Positions 54,079 to 63,942 of a stretch of DNA of 64,000 bases are shown here, piece by piece (positions within the stretch are counted from its first letter, which is position 1; each line of letters opens with the position of its first letter). The notes under the pieces were generated by a model, which did not search any database, had not been told where the DNA came from, and worked only from the letters and a program-made list of their open reading frames with translations. Origin of the DNA: HGM20899 sp964615195 (GTDB taxonomy: Bacteria > Pseudomonadota > Gammaproteobacteria > Enterobacterales > Succinivibrionaceae); contig CAZTNG010000001.1 in NCBI GenBank assembly GCA_964615195.1, positions 9,916-73,915 of the forward strand. The letters run 5' to 3'. A program made the translations under genes and the position numbers.

Positions 54079-54540
54079 TTGAGCAATTCAAATAGTGAAC
54101 TAGATATTCAAAAAATTTTAGAACTTTTACCGCATCGCTTTCCTTTTCTTTTAGTTGATAGGGTGTTAAGCTATGAAATTTCTGAAGAACGTAAAGTTTT
54201 AAAGGGTTTAAAGAATATTAGCTTTAATGAACCTTTTTTTCAGGGACATTTCCCAGGCAAGCCTGTTTTGCCAGGAGTGTTAATTCTTGAAGCAATGGCT
54301 CAAGCAACAGGTATTCTTGCCTTTACAATGGTAGGTAAGCCTCAACCTGGTGAATTGTATTATTTTGCTTCTATTGATAATGCTCGTTTTAAGCGTCCTG
54401 TTGTTCCTGGTGATCAGTTAATTTTAGATGTTGAATATTTAAAAGAAAGGCGTGGTATAGCTAAATTTACAGGTGTTGCATCTGTAGATGGCGAAGTTGT
54501 TTGCTCTGCAGATCTTATGTGTGCAAAGCGTAATAGCTAA
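54079..54540 (+). CDS. fabZ: 3-hydroxyacyl-ACP dehydratase FabZ
   Basis: Dehydrates 3-hydroxyacyl-ACP in fatty acid synthesis and competes with LpxA/LpxD for substrate. 153 residues with ILELLPHRFPFLLVDRV, the active-site histidine in FFQGHFPGKPVLPGV and glutamate in LILEAMAQATG. The start is TTG 54079, 8 bases after AAGGA; the only nearby ATG (54075) is out of frame and stops after six codons. Confidence 0.96.
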   Translation: MSNSNSELDIQKILELLPHRFPFLLVDRVLSYEISEERKVLKGLKNISFNEPFFQGHFPGKPVLPGVLILEAMAQATGILAFTMVGKPQPGELYYFASIDNARFKRPVVPGDQLILDVEYLKERRGIAKFTGVASVDGEVVCSADLMCAKRNS

Positions 54541-54564
54541 TAATTCGCAAATAGGAGAGGAAAA

Positions 54565-55353
54565 ATGATAGATAAAAGTGCAGTTATTCATCCTACTGCG
54601 ATTGTAAGTCCGGATGCTATAATCGGTCCTAATGTTGTTATAGGACCATGGACTATCGTTGGTGAAGAAGTTGAAATCGGTGCAGATACTACGGTTGCCT
54701 CTCATTGCGTACTAAAAGGACCAACAAAGATTGGTTGCCGCAATAAAATTTTTCAATTTGCAACTCTTGGTGAAGATTGCCAAGATAAAAAATATGATGC
54801 TGAAAGAACTTTTTTAGAAGTTGGTGATGATAATGTAATAAGAGAGCATTGTACATTGCATAGAGGTACAGCTCAGGATCAATGTTTGACCAAGGTTGGA
54901 AGTAGAAATTTATTAATGGTAAATGTGCATATTGCTCATGATTGTATGGTTGGTGATGATTGTATATTTGCCAATAATGCAACTTTGGCAGGACATGTTC
55001 ATATTGGTAATTGGGTGATCTTTGGTGGTTTAGCTGCAATTCATCAATTTGGCCGTGTAGGTGATCATGCTTTTATTGCAGGTATGGCAGCACTAAACCA
55101 AGATGTTCCTCCATTTGTAATGGCTGCTGGACATTATGCGAAACCTTTTGGTATCAACAAAGAAGGCTTAAAACGTAGAGGTTTCTCAGTAGAAGCTATT
55201 ACTTTAATTCGTCATGCTTACATGATTATTTATAAGGAAGGCAATACTATTGAGGAAGCGATTGAAAAGCTTATGCCTTTGGCGCAGCAGGAATCGTCAA
55301 TTCAGATGTTGATTGATTTTCTAAAAGAAAGCGGTAGAGGAATCTGCAGATAA
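54565..55353 (+). CDS. lpxA: UDP-N-acetylglucosamine O-acyltransferase LpxA
   Basis: First enzyme of lipid A synthesis; adds the O-linked hydroxyacyl chain to UDP-GlcNAc. 262 residues, the standard length, with hexapeptide coils IIGPNVVIGPWTIVG and the catalytic histidine in MVNVHIAHDCMVGDDC. The C-terminal helical part starts near GLKRRGFSVEAI. A strong AGGAGAGG ribosome site precedes ATG. The stop directly abuts the lpxB start. Confidence 0.98.
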   Translation: MIDKSAVIHPTAIVSPDAIIGPNVVIGPWTIVGEEVEIGADTTVASHCVLKGPTKIGCRNKIFQFATLGEDCQDKKYDAERTFLEVGDDNVIREHCTLHRGTAQDQCLTKVGSRNLLMVNVHIAHDCMVGDDCIFANNATLAGHVHIGNWVIFGGLAAIHQFGRVGDHAFIAGMAALNQDVPPFVMAAGHYAKPFGINKEGLKRRGFSVEAITLIRHAYMIIYKEGNTIEEAIEKLMPLAQQESSIQMLIDFLKESGRGICR

Positions 55354-56565
55354 ATGCCTTCTGTATGCTTAAGTCATATTTATGCATTTGTTGCCTGTGA
55401 ATCATCTGGGGATACCCTAGGTGAAGGATTGATGCAGGCAATATTGCAAAGAGATTCTAAAGCTAAGTTTGTTGGAATATTTGGTCCAAAAATGCGAGCA
55501 GTAGCTGGTTCTGAAGGTCAACTTTTTGATATGGAAGAGTTGGCTGTAATGGGGATTGGTGAGGTATTAAGATCTTTATTTAGAATCTTAAAAATACGCA
55601 AAACTTTGATAAAAAAAATGTTAGAGCTTAATCCAGATGTATATGTTGGCATTGATGCTCCTGATTTTAATTTGACAGTTGAAAAAAAATTAAAAGAATG
55701 TAATATTCCCACGGTTCATTATGTCAGTCCATCTGTATGGGCTTGGCGTCAAGGTAGAATTCATAAAATCAAGGCTTCAGTTGATATGGTTTTATCAATA
55801 TTACCATTTGAGAAGGAATTTTATGATAAGCACTCTACTCCATGTACTTATGTTGGTCATAGACTAGCAAGAGAAATACCTATCGATGTTCCTATAATGG
55901 CAGCTAGAATAAGCTTAGGATTTTCTAATGAAGCGTTAAAGAGTAATCAAGTTGTTGCTATTATGCCTGGAAGTAGGACAGCAGAGATTAATTTTTTAAC
56001 TCCTGAATTTGCCGAAGCTGCTTATAGTCTTGTAAAAACATTTCCTGTTGTACGTTTTATATGTGCAGCTACAAGTAAGCCAAAAGCAGAACTAATTAGT
56101 AAATTGTGGCAGAAACATGCTCCTAATATTCCTTTAATAATATGGATAGGTAGAGCTCAGGATGTTATGGCTGCGTCTAATGCTGTTATTATTGCTTCAG
56201 GTACTGCAACTTTAGAGGCAATGCTTTTAAATAAGAGAATGGTTGTCTGTTATATAGTAAGTCAAATAACAGCTGCTATAGGAAAAAAATTATTAAAGGT
56301 TGATTCTTTTTCGTTGCCAAACCTTTTATGTGGTAAAAAAATTGTTCCTGAATTAATTCAAGATAATTGTACACCTCAGAATATTCGTGATGAAATAGTA
56401 AAGATCTTTACAACTGAAAACCGCCAACAAATTCGCGAATTTACCAAAATTCACCACGAAATGAGTATTAATTCAGACGATTTAGCAGCAGATGCTGTAA
56501 TGAAAGTTATATCTGATAAATACGCTCAAATTCAAGCTTCTCTTTCTTCTACTGAAGCAAAATAA
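55354..56565 (+). CDS. lpxB: Lipid A disaccharide synthase
   Basis: Condenses UDP-diacylglucosamine and lipid X into the lipid A disaccharide. 403 residues, with CESSGDTLGEGLM near the N-terminus, MEELAVMGIGEVL, DVYVGIDAPDFNLTVEKKL, YVSPSVWAWRQGRIHKIK, MPGSRTAEI and SFSLPNLLCGKKIVPELIQ. It starts at the base after the lpxA stop, with AGAGGA about 10 bases upstream inside lpxA. Confidence 0.97.
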   Translation: MPSVCLSHIYAFVACESSGDTLGEGLMQAILQRDSKAKFVGIFGPKMRAVAGSEGQLFDMEELAVMGIGEVLRSLFRILKIRKTLIKKMLELNPDVYVGIDAPDFNLTVEKKLKECNIPTVHYVSPSVWAWRQGRIHKIKASVDMVLSILPFEKEFYDKHSTPCTYVGHRLAREIPIDVPIMAARISLGFSNEALKSNQVVAIMPGSRTAEINFLTPEFAEAAYSLVKTFPVVRFICAATSKPKAELISKLWQKHAPNIPLIIWIGRAQDVMAASNAVIIASGTATLEAMLLNKRMVVCYIVSQITAAIGKKLLKVDSFSLPNLLCGKKIVPELIQDNCTPQNIRDEIVKIFTTENRQQIREFTKIHHEMSINSDDLAADAVMKVISDKYAQIQASLSSTEAK

Positions 56566-56586
56566 TTTAATTTTTTAGGATTTTTT

Positions 56587-57204
56587 ATGTCTGTTATATA
56601 CGAACCTTTCGTTTATCCTGTTTCTACACCAAATTTTTTATATGCTGGTACTGATGAAGCTGGTAGAGGTCCTCTTGTAGGTAATGTTGTAGCAGCAGCG
56701 GTTATTTTAGATCCGAATTTTGAAATAAATGGATTAGCTGACTCTAAAAAATTATCTGAAAAGAAAAGAGAACTTCTTTTTGAACAAATTAAAGAACATT
56801 CTTTAGCTTATGGAATAGGTGAAGCATCACCAAATGAAATTGATGAATTAAACATATTATGGGCATCAATGCTTGCTATGACTAGAGCTATTCAAGCCTT
56901 AAATATTCAGCCAGATATGGTGTTAGTTGATGGGAATAAAACTCCTAAAAATTTGACTATTCCGGCTATTGCAGTTGTTAAAGGTGATGCACGAGTAAAG
57001 GAGATTAGTGCTGCTTCAATTTTAGCTAAGGTTACTCGGGATAGACAATTATATGAATTAGATAGACAATATCCACAATATGGTTTTGCTTCTCATAAAG
57101 GTTATCCTACAGTTGCTCATTTGGAAGCAATTAAAAAATTTGGAATACTTGATTGTTATAGAAAAACTTATGGACCTGTTAAAAGTTTATTGAAGGCTGA
57201 GTAA
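56587..57204 (+). CDS. rnhB: Ribonuclease HII
   Basis: Removes ribonucleotides and RNA primers from DNA. 205 residues with the acidic catalytic motif in AGTDEAGRGPLVG, further acidic residues in LVDGNK and KVTRDRQLYELDRQYPQYGF, and KGYPTVAHLEAI. An AGGA ribosome site precedes the ATG. It lies between lpxB and dnaE in the conserved order. Confidence 0.97.
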   Translation: MSVIYEPFVYPVSTPNFLYAGTDEAGRGPLVGNVVAAAVILDPNFEINGLADSKKLSEKKRELLFEQIKEHSLAYGIGEASPNEIDELNILWASMLAMTRAIQALNIQPDMVLVDGNKTPKNLTIPAIAVVKGDARVKEISAASILAKVTRDRQLYELDRQYPQYGFASHKGYPTVAHLEAIKKFGILDCYRKTYGPVKSLLKAE

Positions 57205-57206
57205 AA

Positions 57207-60200
57207 ATGACAGAACCAAAATTTGTGCATTTACATGTTCATTCTGATTATTCAATTAGGGATGGACTTCTTGATGTTGCTGGTGTTGTTAAGACTGCAA
57301 AAGCAAAAAACATGGCAGCTATTGCTATTACAGATTTTATGAATCAATGTAATACCATTAAACTTCTAGAAAATACAGAATCATGTGGCATGAAGCCTGT
57401 TTTTGGTATTGAGTTGTGTGTTCTCGATGATACTTTAAAAAATAACATTAATTATGAATATTTTGAATTGACGTTGCTAGCATTAAACGACATGGGCTAT
57501 AGAAACATTGTTGAGTTGCAATCAAATGCATGGCGTCAAGGAGATATTTATTATCATACATGTGTTAGATTGTCATGGCTTGATAAATATTCTGAAGGTG
57601 TAATTGTTTTATCTGGTGGTATAAATGGAGATGTAGGTAAATATATCATTAGTGATAGACTAGATTTAGCTGAAGAAAGATTGGATTTTTACCAAAAAAA
57701 TTTTCCTAATAGATATTATTTTGAGCTAAGTAGATTAGGTCAACCAAATGAAAATAAATATATTGCTGAAGCTTTAAAATTAGCTGTTAAGAGAGATCTT
57801 CCTGTAGTAGCCACTAATAAAGTAGTTTTTGCAAAGCAAGATGACTATGAGGTTCACAGAATAAGAGTTGCAATTCAAGACAAAGTAACAATTGACGACA
57901 AAAAGTGGATTCATCCTTATACCGATCAAATGTATATGAAAACTGAGGCGGAGATGGAGTCTCTGTTTAGTGATATTCCTGAAGCATTAGAGAATTCTGT
58001 TGAAATTGCAAAAAGATGTACTGTTCATTTACATATAGGAGCAAACTATTTACCAAAATTTCCAACAGGTAACCTAAGTCCCGCTGATTATTTGAGAACA
58101 GAAGCATATACAGGATTAGAAGAAAGATTAGAATTTTTATATCCTGATAAAGATGAAAGGGATAAAAAGAAGCCTACTTACCTAGATCGACTTGAAAGAG
58201 AGTTGTCTGTAATCATAAAGATGGACTTCCCTGGCTACTTCTTAATAGTGATGGAGTTTATTCAATGGTCTAAAAAAAATGGTGTTCCTGTTGGACCTGG
58301 TCGTGGTTCAGGTTGTGGTTCTTTAGTTGCTTATGCAATTAAAATTACAGATTTGGACCCATTAAAATATGATTTGCTATTTGAACGTTTTTTAAATCCA
58401 GAACGTGTATCTATGCCAGATTTTGACGTTGACTTCTGTATGGATAATCGCGGAAGAGTTATTCAACACGTCGCAGATACATATGGACGACAGTCCGTTT
58501 CTCAAATTATTACTTTTGGTACATTAGCTGCTAAAGCTTCAGTGAAAGCTGTATCTCGTGTAATAGGAAAAAGCTATTCTTTCGGTGATAAGATAGCAAA
58601 AATGATACCTACGAAGCCTGATATTACACTTAACAAAGCTTTAAATGAGAATGAAGATAAAAGTTTAAAAAATGAATATGATACCAATGAAGAGGTTAGA
58701 GAGGTTATTGATATAGCTCTTCGCCTTGAAGGATTGACGAACTCACATGGTAAGCATGCTGGTGGTGTGGTTATTTCTCCTACCGTTATTTCTGATTTTG
58801 CACCGTTAATGTGTGATTATTTAGGAAAAGATTTTAAAACTCAATTTGATAAGCATGACGTTGAAGAGGCGGGGTTAGTTAAATTTGACTTCTTAGGCTT
58901 AAAGACGTTAACCATTATAGATTGGGCCTTAGACATGATTAATGCAAGGTTGAGGAAAGAAGGAAAACCAGAAGTCAATATCGCCAAAATTGATCTTGCG
59001 GATAAAGCATCTTATGACGTGCTTAAATCTACTGAAACAACAGCTGTATTCCAACTTGAATCTAACGGAATGCGTGATCTTATTGGAAAAATGCAACCAG
59101 ATTGTATTGAAGATATGATTGCGTTAGTTGCCTTATATCGTCCTGGTCCTCTTGATTGTGGAATGGTGGATAACTTTGTTAATCGTAAGCATGGTAGAGA
59201 AAAAGTTGCTTATCCATCTGAAGAATTTCAACATGAATGTCTAGAGCCAATTCTTAAGCCTACATATGGAATAGTTGTATACCAAGAACAAGTTATGCAA
59301 ATAGCTCAAGCTTTAGCTGGTTATTCTCTCGGAGGAGCCGATTTATTACGTCGAGCTATGGGTAAGAAAAAGCCTGAAGAGATGGCTAAGCAAAGAAGTG
59401 TTTTTAAGAAAGGAGCTGAAGCAAAAGGTATTGATGGCGAGCTAGCCATGAAAATATTCGATCAGGTAGAGAAGTTTGCAGGCTATGGCTTTAATAAATC
59501 GCATTCTGCTGCATATGGTATCGTTGCTTTTGAAACACTATGGCTTAAAACTCATTTTCCTGCTGAATATCTTGCTGCGATGATGACTGCTGAAAAAGAA
59601 AATGCTGAAAAAATTGTAATTTATATAAATGAGTGTAGACGTTTAAGAATAAAAGTTAATCCACCTGATGTTAACCAAGGTGAAATTCATTTTGTAGTTA
59701 ATTCAGAAGGACATATAATATTTAGTCTTGGTGCGATTAAAGGAGTTGGTGAGGGACCTGTTAGTGCAATTATGGCAGCAAGAAAAACAGGACCTTTTAA
59801 AAATTTATTTGATTTTTGTAGACGAGTTGATAGTAAATACATAAATCGTAGAGTAATGGAAGCATTAGTTTGGGCTGGAGCTTTAGATAATTTGGGACCA
59901 AACAGAGCTTCTACTATGGCTACCCTTGATGTTGCTTTATTATTAGCTGCTGAGTCTACAAAAAATAGAAGTTCGGGAATGTTGGATTTGTTTGAAGATG
60001 ATTCTTTTGCAAGTTTTAATGATCCTCCATTTGAAGATGTACAACCATTTTCTGATAAAGTATGGCTTAAAGGTGAAGTTGATACTTTAGGTTTGTATTT
60101 AACAGGTCATCCGATAGATAGGTATTCATCTGAAATAGAACATTTAGCTAAAAATAATATTGGTTCTTTAACTCCATCTCAACATAGTTATGGTGAAGAT

Positions 60201-60707
60201 AAAGAATTGGTTACAGTTGTTGGTATTGTTGATAATTTATGTGAAAAGGTAACTAAAGGTGGTTTAAGGTATTTAACAGGTTACCTCTTAGATTACACCG
60301 GAAAAGTATTATTCCAATTATGGAAGGATGATTATCTAAAGTATAAAGATATTATAAAGAATGATATGCTTTTGGTGGTTTCAGGAAGTGTAGGTTATGA
60401 TAACTTTAATAAATGCAACAAAATATATATTAATAATGAGATGAATATTGTTGAAGCTAGAATGGAATTAGGTCGGGCATTACGAATAGCTATAAATGAT
60501 AATTTATTGCAAGACAGAAATTTTGTAAAAAATATGACAACCATTATTGATAAATATCCTGGGGATATGCAAGTAGAATTGCTTATACAAACGAAAGATT
60601 CTGTTATGATTATCAAATCAGCATTTACAGTGGAACCACTAGATGAGCTAATTGATGAACTTAAATACAAGTGTACCGAAAGTGTGTATGTAGACTATGC
60701 TAAGTAA
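57207..60707 (+). CDS. dnaE: DNA polymerase III alpha subunit
   Basis: The replicative polymerase. 1166 residues, as in the E. coli form (1160). An N-terminal PHP domain (FVHLHVHSDYSIRDGLLDVA) is followed by the polymerase palm with GPGRGSGCGSLVAYAI and the catalytic aspartates in SMPDFDVDFCMDNRGRV. FGYNKSH-type GFNKSHSAAYGIVAFETLW lies in the thumb/fingers part, and an OB-fold C-terminus ends the protein. It starts 2 bases after the rnhB stop. Confidence 0.99.
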   Translation: MTEPKFVHLHVHSDYSIRDGLLDVAGVVKTAKAKNMAAIAITDFMNQCNTIKLLENTESCGMKPVFGIELCVLDDTLKNNINYEYFELTLLALNDMGYRNIVELQSNAWRQGDIYYHTCVRLSWLDKYSEGVIVLSGGINGDVGKYIISDRLDLAEERLDFYQKNFPNRYYFELSRLGQPNENKYIAEALKLAVKRDLPVVATNKVVFAKQDDYEVHRIRVAIQDKVTIDDKKWIHPYTDQMYMKTEAEMESLFSDIPEALENSVEIAKRCTVHLHIGANYLPKFPTGNLSPADYLRTEAYTGLEERLEFLYPDKDERDKKKPTYLDRLERELSVIIKMDFPGYFLIVMEFIQWSKKNGVPVGPGRGSGCGSLVAYAIKITDLDPLKYDLLFERFLNPERVSMPDFDVDFCMDNRGRVIQHVADTYGRQSVSQIITFGTLAAKASVKAVSRVIGKSYSFGDKIAKMIPTKPDITLNKALNENEDKSLKNEYDTNEEVREVIDIALRLEGLTNSHGKHAGGVVISPTVISDFAPLMCDYLGKDFKTQFDKHDVEEAGLVKFDFLGLKTLTIIDWALDMINARLRKEGKPEVNIAKIDLADKASYDVLKSTETTAVFQLESNGMRDLIGKMQPDCIEDMIALVALYRPGPLDCGMVDNFVNRKHGREKVAYPSEEFQHECLEPILKPTYGIVVYQEQVMQIAQALAGYSLGGADLLRRAMGKKKPEEMAKQRSVFKKGAEAKGIDGELAMKIFDQVEKFAGYGFNKSHSAAYGIVAFETLWLKTHFPAEYLAAMMTAEKENAEKIVIYINECRRLRIKVNPPDVNQGEIHFVVNSEGHIIFSLGAIKGVGEGPVSAIMAARKTGPFKNLFDFCRRVDSKYINRRVMEALVWAGALDNLGPNRASTMATLDVALLLAAESTKNRSSGMLDLFEDDSFASFNDPPFEDVQPFSDKVWLKGEVDTLGLYLTGHPIDRYSSEIEHLAKNNIGSLTPSQHSYGEDKELVTVVGIVDNLCEKVTKGGLRYLTGYLLDYTGKVLFQLWKDDYLKYKDIIKNDMLLVVSGSVGYDNFNKCNKIYINNEMNIVEARMELGRALRIAINDNLLQDRNFVKNMTTIIDKYPGDMQVELLIQTKDSVMIIKSAFTVEPLDELIDELKYKCTESVYVDYAK

Positions 60708-60714
60708 AGTTTAG

Positions 60715-60730
60715 TTGTTTATTTAAACAA
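60715..60730. other. Perfect palindrome after dnaE
   Basis: TTGTTTA-TT-TAAACAA, a 7-bp inverted repeat 8 bases after the dnaE stop and about 140 bases before accA. It lacks a T run, so it may be an operator rather than a terminator. Confidence 0.35.
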
Positions 60731-60868
60731 TGGAAACTGACATTGTATTGTGTGAAATTTAGGATTTTTTTTTAAAATTAAGCTTGAGCTGTCGAAATTT
60801 CCTAGTATTTAGTTTAAAATAGTTAGATTTAGATTTCTCAATCGGCCGTTTTTGGTGAGGATTAATAC

Positions 60869-61825
60869 ATGAATATAAATTACCTTGAATTTGAACAGCC
60901 TATAGCTGAGCTTTTGGCTCATATCGAAGAGCTTAAGCATGTTAGTTCAAACATAGGTGACAGCGTTGATTTCTCAGAACAGATAGTCTCTCTGGAAAGA
61001 AAAAGTGAAGAACTCACTAAAAAGCTGTTTTCAGATTTAGGTGCTTGGCAGATATCTCAGTTATCCCGTCATCCTTTAAGACCATATACTTTAGATTACA
61101 TTGATGCAATTTTTACAGATTTTGAAGAAATGCATGGTGATAGAGCATATGCCGATGATAGTGCTATTGTTGGTGGAATTGCGCGTTTAGAAGGTGAGTC
61201 AGTAATGATTATTGGTCACCAAAAAGGGCGTGATGTTCAGCAAAGAACTTTTAGAAATTTTGGTATGCCAAGACCTGAAGGTTATAGAAAAGCATTACGT
61301 TTAATGCAAACAGCTGAAAGATTTCATATGCCAATTATTACCTTTATTGATACTCCAGGTGCATATCCAGGAGTAGGTGCAGAGGAAAGAGGACAAGCGG
61401 AAGCAATAGCAAGAAATCTTAAGGTTATGAGTGCATTAAAGGTACCTATTATTTGTACTGTTATAGGTGAGGGCGGTTCAGGTGGAGCCTTAGCTATTGG
61501 CGTCGGTGATAGAGTAAACATGCTTCAGTATGCAACTTATTCTGTTATTTCTCCTGAAGGTTGTGCTTCTATCCTTTGGAAGAGTGCTGAAAAAGCACCT
61601 TTAGCAGCTGATGCAATGAATATTACTGCGAGTGCTCTTAAGGGATTAAATCTTATAGATAGTATAGTTGAGGAGCCTCTAGGTGGAGCTCATCGTGATT
61701 ATGCTAAAATGACAGAGAATTTAAAGTTGCGTTTAATTATGGATTTAAACCAATTAAAGATGCAGTCTGAAAATCAATTGCTTGAAAACCGATATAAGCG
61801 TTTACTTAGTTTTGGTTATTGCTAA
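60869..61825 (+). CDS. accA: Acetyl-CoA carboxylase carboxyltransferase alpha subunit
   Basis: With AccD transfers carboxyl from biotin to acetyl-CoA, the first committed step of fatty acid synthesis. 318 residues, matching E. coli AccA (319). Begins NINYLEFEQPIAELLAHIEEL, with PLRPYTLDYI, GDRAYADD, FGMPRPEGYRKALRLM, FIDTPGAYPGVGAEERGQ and IGEGGSGGALAIGVGD. Good GAGG ribosome site. accD is not in the window. Confidence 0.98.
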   Translation: MNINYLEFEQPIAELLAHIEELKHVSSNIGDSVDFSEQIVSLERKSEELTKKLFSDLGAWQISQLSRHPLRPYTLDYIDAIFTDFEEMHGDRAYADDSAIVGGIARLEGESVMIIGHQKGRDVQQRTFRNFGMPRPEGYRKALRLMQTAERFHMPIITFIDTPGAYPGVGAEERGQAEAIARNLKVMSALKVPIICTVIGEGGSGGALAIGVGDRVNMLQYATYSVISPEGCASILWKSAEKAPLAADAMNITASALKGLNLIDSIVEEPLGGAHRDYAKMTENLKLRLIMDLNQLKMQSENQLLENRYKRLLSFGYC

Positions 61826-61862
61826 GTATTTTAATTACTTATAATAAGAAGTTTTAATGTTA

Positions 61863-61904
61863 GCCCTCATACATTCAATTTCATGGAGTATGAGGGCCGT
61901 TTTA
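61863..61904 (+). terminator. accA terminator
   Basis: GCCCTCATAC (61863-61872) pairs with GTATGAGGGC (61888-61897), followed by CGTTTTATTT, about 37 bases after the accA stop. Confidence 0.9.
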
Positions 61905-62058
61905 TTTATTTAACATAATATTGTATTTGGTTATGCAATAAAGGCAATTTGAATTAGATACATATGTTCTTGAGAAGAATGGCTTAAGTTATTTAAATTA
62001 AGAATTAAATTTTGTTTAAAAGTACTTTGTACTTAATTTTTAGTGGAATCAATTCTAT

Positions 62059-63432
62059 ATGTGTTCAGATATGAAAGACGTAGATTTTTCGATTTATAAA
62101 GATTTAGATTGGATTATTGCATTAAGTGGCGGAGCAGATTCAAGATTATTGTTAGAACTAGCTTCAGAATATAAATATCTAGCTAAATCTATTAAAGCTG
62201 TTTATGTTAACCATCACCTCCAAGAGATTTCAAATAGTTGGGCTGATTTCTGTATTTCTGAATGCAAAATATTAAAAATTGATTGTGTAGTAGAAGATGT
62301 TTATGTTGATGTTCACGGTTCTGTAGAAGCTAATGCACGAACTGCTAGATACAATGCTCTTGAAAAACATGTGACTGCTAATAGTGTTTTATTTACTGCT
62401 CATCATGCTGATGATTTATTAGAAAGTGTATTATTAGCGATTATTAGGGGGGCTGGTATTGACGGTTTAGCAGTAATGCCTGCTAGTCGTAAATTCGGTA
62501 AAGGCATATTAGCTCGCCCTTTAATTCGATTGAGTCGTAAAGATATTGAGAATGAATGTACTCAAAGATGCTTATCATATGTAACAGATCCCACAAATAA
62601 AGATACAGCATATGATAGAAACTTTTTGAGGCATAATATTACACCTTTGTTAAAAGATAGATTTCCGCAAATATTAAAAAACACAGAAAGAACGGTATCA
62701 AATTTATGTGCTGATAAAATGATATTAGATAGTTATTTAGAGTCCTTATTAAATTCATTATATGTAACAATTTATGGTGCCCCAGGAATAAAAAATGATG
62801 AATTGAAATTGCTAAATATTAGAGAACAATATTCTGTATTAAGATATTTTTTTAAGAATATTTGTGGAATAGTTTTAAGTCGTGCTCAATTATCTTTAGT
62901 TTTGGCTTTAGATGAATCAAAAAGTGGCAATAAAGCATGTTTGAAGCTAGGAGACGATATTATATCTATTTATAGAGGTGTTATATATTTTTCATTATTT
63001 ATAGATGAAAACTGTTTGCTGCAAATTAAACCCAATGAGCAATTTTCAGTGAAAAATGTAAAGATTTCACTAGAAGAAATGCTAAATAATTCGTCGAATG
63101 ATCAAGTTATATTAAGTAAGCAACAAGTAACTGCTATAGACAAACAGAGTGTTAATAATTTGGCTTGCATATTTTATTTAGGTGACAATGATAAGCTAAC
63201 AATAAAATATAAGCCTGTTAGCAGTTTGAGAATGTCTCCAGATTGTAGGGTGCATTCGCAAACTTTAAAGAATTTATGGAAAGAATATGCTGTTCCTTTG
63301 TATTTACGGAATAGATTTCCATTAGTTTTAATAGGTGAAACAGTTCAAGGTATGTATGGCCTATTTAAAGATAAAAGAGCTCAAAAAATTGGAAAAGCAT
63401 ATATATTAAAAATAAGATATGAATCTGACTGA
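62059..63432 (+). CDS. tilS: tRNA(Ile)-lysidine synthetase
   Basis: Converts C34 of the CAU-anticodon tRNA-Ile to lysidine, changing its charging and decoding from Met to Ile. 457 residues. The PP-loop is ALSGGADSRLLLELA near residues 22-36; further marks are VYVNHHLQ, ANARTARYNAL, TAHHADDLLES, RGAGIDGLAVMP and DPTNKDTAYDRNFLR. A C-terminal domain ends with NLWKEYAVPLYLRNRFPLV. The start could also be the ATG at 62071. Divergence from E. coli is marked in the middle, but all catalytic motifs are present. Confidence 0.95.
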   Translation: MCSDMKDVDFSIYKDLDWIIALSGGADSRLLLELASEYKYLAKSIKAVYVNHHLQEISNSWADFCISECKILKIDCVVEDVYVDVHGSVEANARTARYNALEKHVTANSVLFTAHHADDLLESVLLAIIRGAGIDGLAVMPASRKFGKGILARPLIRLSRKDIENECTQRCLSYVTDPTNKDTAYDRNFLRHNITPLLKDRFPQILKNTERTVSNLCADKMILDSYLESLLNSLYVTIYGAPGIKNDELKLLNIREQYSVLRYFFKNICGIVLSRAQLSLVLALDESKSGNKACLKLGDDIISIYRGVIYFSLFIDENCLLQIKPNEQFSVKNVKISLEEMLNNSSNDQVILSKQQVTAIDKQSVNNLACIFYLGDNDKLTIKYKPVSSLRMSPDCRVHSQTLKNLWKEYAVPLYLRNRFPLVLIGETVQGMYGLFKDKRAQKIGKAYILKIRYESD

Positions 63433-63435
63433 TTT

Positions 63436-63510
63436 AAAAAAAAACGGTCACCATTTGATGACCGAAAACACGGAATGAAAAACAAAGATACAATCTTCGT
63501 TTTGCAGGTA
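63436..63510 (-). ncRNA. Candidate small RNA 1 (minus strand, next to tilS)
   Basis: On the minus strand a promoter-like pair TTGAAA (63545-63540) and TATCTA (63522-63517), 17 bases apart, precedes about 75 bases. These end in a hairpin CGGTCA/TGACCG (63445-63450 with 63459-63464) and nine Ts (63444-63436). No open frame of note lies inside. The hairpin points leftward and so cannot be the ordinary tilS terminator. Transcription is inferred. Confidence 0.45.
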
Positions 63511-63860
63511 TTAACTTAGATAATGAATGTTTGAAAAAGTTTCAAATATTATGAAAATATTTCAGAAAAATTATTAAGTTAATGCTTTAAATTTTAAATT
63601 AAATTTCAAATAATACAACAACTTATATAGATAAAATGGATGTTTACAACAAATTGTTTTGTAAGTGTTCACTTTTAAGAAACTTTACATTATTGGGGAT
63701 ATATCATTTATTAGTGTATGTAAAAATACATATTCATTCTTTCATGAAATAGTAAGATAAAATTTATAAATGAATTCTAAGTAGTTTATACATTATCAAA
63801 GTTATTATATAAAAATTTTTATATGATTTGTGGAATGTGGTTTTATTCATGACATGATAA
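63465..63860. other. Non-coding AT-rich region right of tilS
   Basis: Contains the promoter of candidate small RNA 1 at its left end. A further copy of CTTATATAGATAA lies at 63622-63634, the same 13-mer as the promoter region of candidate small RNA 2 (63943-63955), but it lacks a -35 and a downstream terminator. No protein gene is supported. Confidence 0.5.
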
Positions 63861-63942
63861 TAAAAAAAGCCCGTTCAAATAACGGGCGGAAAATATTATG
63901 AAGGATACAAGCTAGACAAACTATGTTTTTCTAAGTTGTACG
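63861..63942 (-). ncRNA. Candidate small RNA 2 (minus strand, window end)
   Basis: On the minus strand TTGAAC (63976-63971) and TATCTA (63954-63949), 16 bases apart, precede about 80 bases. These end in a perfect hairpin GCCCGTT/AACGGGC (63869-63875 with 63881-63887) and seven Ts. Blocks CGGAA and AARGATACAA (plus-strand reading) occur in the same order as in candidate 1. Alternatively the hairpin ends a gene lying beyond 64000. Confidence 0.45.
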
